Assembly: GCA_035582835.1 (NCBI GenBank)
Contig: JAYKAV010002628.1
Location: 501,530 to 565,529 of the forward strand
Direction: 5' to 3'
DNA from: Phoebastria nigripes
Lineage: Eukaryota > Chordata > Aves > Procellariiformes > Diomedeidae
Length of the DNA stretch: 64,000 bases
In this document: in pieces, positions 57,721-64,000 of the stretch
Position numbering within the stretch: position 1 is the stretch's first letter
How the letters are laid out: each line of letters begins with the position of its first letter
The notes under the pieces: generated by a model
What the model saw: the letters and a program-made list of their open reading frames with translations, nothing else
What the model was told of the DNA's origin: nothing
Database searches by the model: none
Made by a program: the position numbers and the translations under genes

Positions 57721-60700
57721 TCTGATGGCTTTTCTTTTATAAGATTTCCAGACCAATGCCTTTAATTTTGTACTGTATGCACCTAGAGGGCTATAGTTCA
57801 CAGCAAAGGGTGCATGTGGTGCCTAGCACTTCCACTTTTCAACTTCGTTTAGAGGATACGTTCAAGGTGAAGGGGTGCATGCTTGCAGCCTAATCCCATT
57901 GAATGAGGATATGAATTCCTCTTTAGTGCTCTGTCCTAAGGGTGTCCCAGTTCAGGAAGCACTTTCAACACTTGGTATTTACTTTAATAGCATCCTGTTG
58001 AGAGAAGGTGCAGCCAGTGGGAACTAGAGGCGTCTCCTTTTTGGTGATCCTAGAAGACCAAATGTGATGTGCAGTCAGTATTTAGAAGGCTGTCAGATGA
58101 GCACACCATCAGAGAGAATGGAAAATTCTGAGATACTGAAAATACTTCCTTCAATAACAGGTGGATGCTAGTGGAGCTGGGCTCCTTAATTTTGAACAAA
58201 ACTTTTTATAAAGAAATGAGTTGAATAGCGTGAGGAAGAATCATGCTGTTAAGAAGACTTATTAGTTCAGGGTGATGTATTAATGTGTTTACTCTGCAAA
58301 TCGTGTTCCTAACATGAAGTTTCTAGAATCAATCTGGTCTGGTATAAGAAGCTGAGAAGCAGTTTAGTCACTTCCTTGTCTCTTAAAAGAGATTATCTTT
58401 AGAGCCTTTCACAAAGTCAAAGACTAAACTTTGCCTCAGAGTCCCAACAAAAGGTTCATGTCTGGGGCTTAAGAGCTGTTAAATTATATGGGTATTGAAG
58501 AGACCTTGTACAACTTTGTTGTGCGTTGACCGAAGCCCCATCAGAGCAGGTGGATCTTGGACCCATACTGTTCATGCCAGGGGCGTTGGGTTGTTTTTGA
58601 GATCTGTTGTGTGACATAGAAAGGCTTACTGCCTTTTGCTGCAGGACTGTTTGGTGTACCCAAGATGTGGGAAGCATGCGTGTGCATGCACATGTGCACA
58701 CACATAGCTTACATGAGCACTGTAAACTAAGCAGTGGTTTTATCTGCTGTGGTCACTCAGTTTATTAGACTAGGTATTGGCTCTTTCCCAGATTGCTGTG
58801 CTGCTCTCCAGGCAGCTAGAGACGCAGCCCTTCTGTGGGTTTGAGACGCTCTTGCCTAGACTAAGTACAGGGCCATTAGTGCCAATAGAAAAAGGACAGT
58901 GGAGCAGTTCCGCCTGGTGAAACTATCTTCCTGTGCATAGACAGGGGAAAATGCTTTTGATCTTGTGTCCCCTGGTGTCCTGCTGAAAGCATTGTGCATT
59001 CCTCAGAAACTATAGCTACAACCCAACCCACTGTTGGTGATGGCTACTGAAATTGCAGAGGGGAAGACTTGGAGGAATCCTGAGGAAGCTTGAACTGTTG
59101 AAGAGCTGTCTGACATTCAGAGAAGCTCTCCAATAGGGCAGACTCCTTAACCATGCTTTCCTGATGTGAAAATAACAGTTAAATGTAACCTCACCTGGAC
59201 TGCTTCATACTGCAACTTTGCTGGCTCTGTGTCTCAGTATTACTGTCAGGAAAATAGAAAAGGTTCCAGCTCTCTTCCATCTGCCGTAAGAGGCAAAGAG
59301 GTTTGAGGGCACAGTTTGGCTTATGTAAAACTCCTGATGACAGGAAAGCTGCCTGTGAAAGAAGGAACATGTGCTATACTTGCTTTACTTGGATGTTGAG
59401 GATGACTTTCATTTAACTATTGAAAAATAACACTAAAAAGCACTGGGTGCTTACCACCCAGTGTCAGTAATATAAACCTCAGTTGAAGGCTCCTGCTGAT
59501 ACTTAGAATGGGTCCTCCAATGCAGAATTAGACAGGAGTTTTTTCTGCTAACTACCCTGTTAATTATGGGGACAGTAAAGGCCAAAATTCACACATAAAA
59601 GTGATTTGGTGGTGAGCACAGAGACAGGTAATTGGTAAAATAAATTCATTGGGTAGACCGCCTCAGTCTAACTTCTTTTCTTCCTGTTGAGTCAGATGCT
59701 TACAAACTAGGTGAGGTAAAGTCTGGGATCTCTGCTGAGAGTTTGTCTGTAGCCTGCACAGGACAAGAAAGTTTGGTTCATAGGAAAGTTTTAAAGCTCT
59801 ATACTTGTATAAATGTAAAAATCCAGTTGATGAGTGACTACTTGCTACTTTGTTAAAGATTTTTGTGTGCGCTGCGGAGACCATCAAAATTTGGTAGAAG
59901 GAAAAGGCACTATGATCCCTTCTTCCCCCTGTGGCTGCTTCTCACTTCTACCAGGTTAGAAGCAGTAGAAAGACTGCTGCATCCTAGAGACCCCCCCCGT
60001 TTGGGTGCTGTTCTGTTAGATCACTTGTAATGACCCCACAGTACGTGGAAAGGCTGGTAATGGGGTATTCTTGTGCAAACAGGAGAGGGCTCTCTCAGCT
60101 GGACATGCCAGGATGGTAAGGATTGGTCTGTGCCTTTTATTTGAGTAGGTCACTTACCAAAAGCCGCTTGGAAAAATGTACAAGTAGGTATTTTCGCTTC
60201 CCAATGCTTTGATTCCTGCATGCTGTACTGTTCCAGAAGTTGTGGATGTGATCTGTTTGTGGGCTGTCAGTGGTTGAGTCTTACCTGTGCTTGGTAATCG
60301 TTTCCCTTCTAAGCATGAAGGAAGAACTTGCTTAGAGGTTCTGGACCTAATGAAGTAACTCAGTCACATAGGGAGGCCTTTTTCCTTCATAAAAAAACTA
60401 GGAAAAACAGTATTAAAGGTCAGGGCCTGAATTTCAAATAAGAAAAGAAAAATCAGGCAATTAGAGGTGAAGACTAACTGTCCTTCAAGTAAAATACAGT
60501 GAGTTAGGGCTCAAGTTGGATTCTCTTGAGTTGCAGACTCTTAATAGAGTCTTAATAGATAATACAGTTTGAATGCTGATTGATGGAATGTTTCCATGAA
60601 ATGAGTATCTCCAGGGCTGCACTGTTTCAATAAGTAACAGTAATTCTTATTTTAAACTGGTCAGATAATGCACGGGATTGTTGTCTATCAGGCTTTGTAG

Positions 60701-61110
60701 GCTATAAATAGCACTGGACCTTTATGCAACCCAGAAGAGAGGTTCCTTTCATTTACTTTTTATTCCTGGTTCCTGTGTTAAGTGCAATTCACTTTGTAAA
60801 TATACACATCACTTGATTTTTGTGCATGGTTATGATGTATTGTGGATATAAAGATTGCCAAATCATACTGTGTGTGTAAAGTTCTGTTCCAAACACAATT
60901 GTAGAATAAGGTGGGAATGTAATTTTGGACCTGGTACCTTGCCGGCTCCAAAGCCCAAGCGCTGTGGTTGATACTAGTGTGGGTANCCCTGCTATGGCCA
61001 AGGTGTGCATGCTCGAGGCTGTGCCCCTGTGGGGAGCGGCACTCCAGAGCTGGGAGTTAATTACTCTTGGTATCCACTACAGCCGGGAGCAGATGTTCCC
61101 ATCGCTTCAG
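57721..61110. other. Intergenic region downstream of RAB11B
   Basis: AT-rich unique sequence without supported gene, ending at the CpG island. An AATAAA at 59639-59644 is an alternative distal RAB11B signal. A short alternating purine-pyrimidine stretch (GTGTGCATGCACATGTGC) lies at about 58681-58698, and a C-run at about 59990-59998. Nothing else seen. Confidence 0.5.
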
Positions 61111-62600
61111 GACACTGTTAGTCTTTGGAGGGTTCCTGGTGCCCTCTCGCACCCGGCCTGGCAGGGAGAGCGGCCGCTGCCTGCTCTGGTCGCTGCTCCT
61201 GGGGAGCCAGCGTGCGGCCCGTGGAGGTGGGAGCATGCCCCCGTGCCCTGGTGGTCCTCCATGGGGGTTCAGTTGTCTGCTGCTCCGGAAACAACTATTC
61301 CGAGTCAGGCGGGTGCGAGGCCGGCCGAGGCCTGAGGCGCAGGGCTGCGGCAGGGGAGGGAGCCCCGGGTCCGCGCCGGATCCTCCCGGGGGGGGGGGGC
61401 CCTTCCAGCACCGCCGGGTCGCCTCCCCGCTCGCTCTTCCCCAGCCGCCCGAAGCCTCGGGCGGGGGCGAGGGGGCGCAGCCGCCCTTGACTGGGCCGCT
61501 CGCCCCGCGCTGCCGGGGAGACCCTGAGGCGGCGGGGGCTGTAGGCGGCGGGGGCTGAGGCGGCGGGGGCGGGGCCGGGCCGCCGGCCGGGGTGGGGCGG
61601 GGCGCGCGTGCCCTCGGCCGGGGGGCGGGGCGCGGCCGCCCTGCCGGGGCACTATTGGCCAGCGGCTGTTGCCAGCGGGGTCGCGTTGCGACGCCGGCCG
61701 GGTTCCGCGCAGCCCATTGGGTGGACCGGCGCCGGCGTCAGCACAGTGCGGCGCGGGGATTGGCGGGCGGCGGCGGCACCTCTGTGAGGGCGGGCCGTCG
61801 CGGGTGGGCGGTGCCCGGCGGCCGCAGGAGCCGGCGATGGGNNNNNNNNNNNNNNNNNNNNNNNNNNNNNNNNNNNNNNNNNNNNNNNNNNNNNNNNNNN
61901 NNNNNNNNNNNNNNNNNNNNNNNNNNNNNNNNNNNNNNNNNNNNNNNNNNNNNNNNNNNNNNNNNNNNNNNNNNNNNNNNNNNNNNNNNNNNNNNNNNNN
62001 NNNNNNNNNNNNNNNNNNNNNNNNNNNNNNNNNNNNNNNNNNNNNNCGAGTCGGGCCGCCCTCGGCTGCGGCGGCGGGAGCGGCGTCCCGGGCGGGCCGA
62101 GGCGGCCGGGCCGCGGTCTGGCCGCCCCGGGGGTGGGGGCCCGAGAGCCCTGACAGCCCTCCCGGCCCCGTTTGGGGGGGTGGTCCCCGCCGCGGGAGTG
62201 TCCTCAGCGCCCCGGTGTCTGGCAGCGTCCCGCCGTCCGTGCTCGGGCGCCGGAGCCGCGCCCTGGGGACGCGCTGCGCCGCGGGGTCTCGGGGAGGATG
62301 GCCGACCTGGCCGCGCTCTCCGCAGCCGCCTTCCCAGGAGCGGCGTGGCCTCTCCCGCAGGAGCAGCCGGCCCCGGGCAGCCGTGCGAGCCAGCCGCCCC
62401 CAGGCTACCGGGCTTTTTTATCGAGCGCTTGCCTCCAGCGCGGTGTCCCGAGCGAGGCTGTAAGCTGGGCTTGCGGTGCCTCCGCCGCCTGCTGAAGGCA
62501 GAGCTGCGGCCCTGCCTGCGGGCCTGCGGCTCTTCCCGGCGGAGGACGGGGAGCGGGCCGACATCCATCCCCTGCGTGGAAAAGCTGGGCGTGTTGCGTA
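61110..62600 (+). promoter_or_regulatory. CpG-island promoter and 5' end of the next gene
   Basis: A CpG-rich island interrupted by the gap. Three inverted CCAAT boxes, ATTGG at 61654-61658, 61716-61720 and 61759-61763, with GC boxes between, mark a strong NF-Y/Sp1-type promoter. The gene is unidentified: no known protein start is visible. Mammalian gene order after RAB11B predicts MARCHF2, whose first exon is largely noncoding in mammals. Strand is assumed from that synteny. Confidence 0.6.
61842..62046. other. Assembly gap (205 n)
   Basis: A run of n in the most GC-rich part of the island. It probably hides the transcription start or first exon of the downstream gene. Frames that span it are meaningless. 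Confidence 0.99.
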
Positions 62601-64000
62601 GAAACTTAACCTGGGAGAAGAATGTTGTAGGCCTGGAGGTTTGGAGCAGCAATTTTTTTATATCTGTTCATCAGACTTTATTTCCACGGGTATAAGTAGT
62701 TATTAGGAAAAGATTTCTTTGCAAGTGGACTCCTATGCCTGTTTTTTCTCCTCTTTTGGAGTGCTACTGGCTCTTGCTCTAATGCATATTTTTGACCTAC
62801 TGAGCGCTGCGTGGCATGACAGGGAATGCACTGTCTTGTAGAGCTTGTTACGGAGATTGCCCAAGAGAATGAGTTCAGTGTCACAGCAAAACTGAAGAAC
62901 TTGCTACAGTTGTGTGTTGGAGCACCAGCTGCCTCCCTCTGTGGCGTAAGCTTAGAGTTTGTGATTGACTTTTCCTAAACTGGGACCTATAAATCTCTCT
63001 ATCTCACAGTTTTCTTTAAACAAGTTAATTGCTAGCAACAGAGACCAAAACTGCTCATTTGTGGGTTTTGTCCAAGGGACGAGTCTGTGGCTCGTGTACA
63101 GGAAGATGATTGTGACACTGGAGGTACTTTTCTCATGGTCTCAAACATTTGCCCTTGTCATATGAGCATGTTCTCTATCTGATGGGGACACCAAGATTAA
63201 AAACTGAAAAGCTGTGGGATGGCCTTTGACTGAGACTTCTTACTTACCTGTGCAATTGCCTGCGCTGTTAGTATCCACAGGAATGGTGCTCACTCAAACG
63301 TGGGGTGACACATCTGCGCTACACATGCTACTGCCTCAATGAGAGTTCAGGCTGTTGTGTGACTTGTCCTCTTGGTGGAAGCTGTGCAGAGCTCAGATTT
63401 TACAAGCAGACAGGTGGGGTGTCTCTCAAGTCAGTGTTGATGACTAACTGGAAATGCCAGGGTTAGCCAGCTCTGGCTTTTCATCAGGCTTGTTTGTATT
63501 CAGCACACCATCCCCACAGTCCGGAGACGAGGCTGTCCTGCCCTGATGTGTGTGCGATGAAGATCTGTCAGTGGGGATGTGCTTCTCATTCCACCCTGTG
63601 CCCTTTATTTGCTCATGCTCAAGGGACTGTTTGTGTCCCCCTCTCAACCCTCCCTGTTACCAGCCCTCATTTTCCTTGGGACTCTCATTCTCTTACTCCA
63701 CTCTCCTCTCAGCAAGCATTTATCTCTGTGTCTTTCCCTTCTGATACAGTTTCTGCACTTTCTCGACCTTTTTCCAGGTTCTTGTCAAGAATGCCTGTGG
63801 TGTTGCTGCGGTAGGTCAGCTCTGATGGCCATGGCCAGTCCCCTTTATCCACCCTGCTCTTGGGGACGTACAACCCTGCTCAGCTGCCAAGCTCGCACAT
63901 GCACAGAATAATCCTTTTAACAGCTGGATGTTAGCCTTGTCTTTCCAAGGCTTAAGTGTTTGAATACTTTTTTGCATCTCCAAAGGATTATGGAGACAGC
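62601..64000. other. Probable first intron of the downstream gene
   Basis: Composition drops to AT-rich after the CpG island, and no coding exon, mobile element or satellite is visible to the end of the window. The intron assignment is inferred from the island before it. Confidence 0.4.

Overview
The window reads as a GC-rich piece of a bird (or close sauropsid) chromosome. Two CR1 LINE fragments carry the avian-type octamer tail, the genes are vertebrate genes with short exons and GT-AG introns, and the 5' two thirds is GC-rich, rich in minisatellites and CpG islands, as on avian microchromosomes. Species cannot be fixed from the sequence. The assembly is a draft: many single n bases and one 205-base gap at 61842-62046.

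Layout: (1) 1 to about 25.9 kb has no gene I can support. It is GC-rich, with at least seven minisatellites, one CR1 copy (6473-6885) and a series of short AT-rich islands with homeodomain, MEF2 or octamer-like cores that look like conserved noncoding or enhancer DNA. (2) 26269-34200 (+) is ANGPTL4, seven coding exons, 481 codons, in a CpG island, with a 1.4 kb 3' UTR. (3) 35.6-40.8 kb is intergenic. (4) 41322-56061 (+) is RAB11B, five coding exons, 218 codons, all joins in frame, behind a GC-box/CCAAT promoter that holds a perfect 78-bp repeat of the exon 1 start. (5) 57.7-61.1 kb is intergenic and AT-richer. (6) 61.1-62.6 kb is a further CpG island with three CCAAT boxes, interrupted by the gap. 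It is probably the 5' end of the next gene; by mammalian gene order (ANGPTL4, RAB11B, MARCHF2) that would be MARCHF2, but no coding exon of it is visible.

ANGPTL4 is a secreted inhibitor of lipoprotein lipase and RAB11B a recycling-endosome GTPase. They are neighbours by conserved synteny and show no sign of a shared pathway. The most interesting points are in ANGPTL4: the two N-terminal cysteines used for oligomerisation in mammals are replaced, and the linker that carries the mammalian furin site has no arginine at all. I found no wholly new biological system. Other points worth checking are the RAB11B exon 1 duplication, a pair of DR1-like sites in ANGPTL4 intron 3, three strong hairpins and the AT-rich islands.
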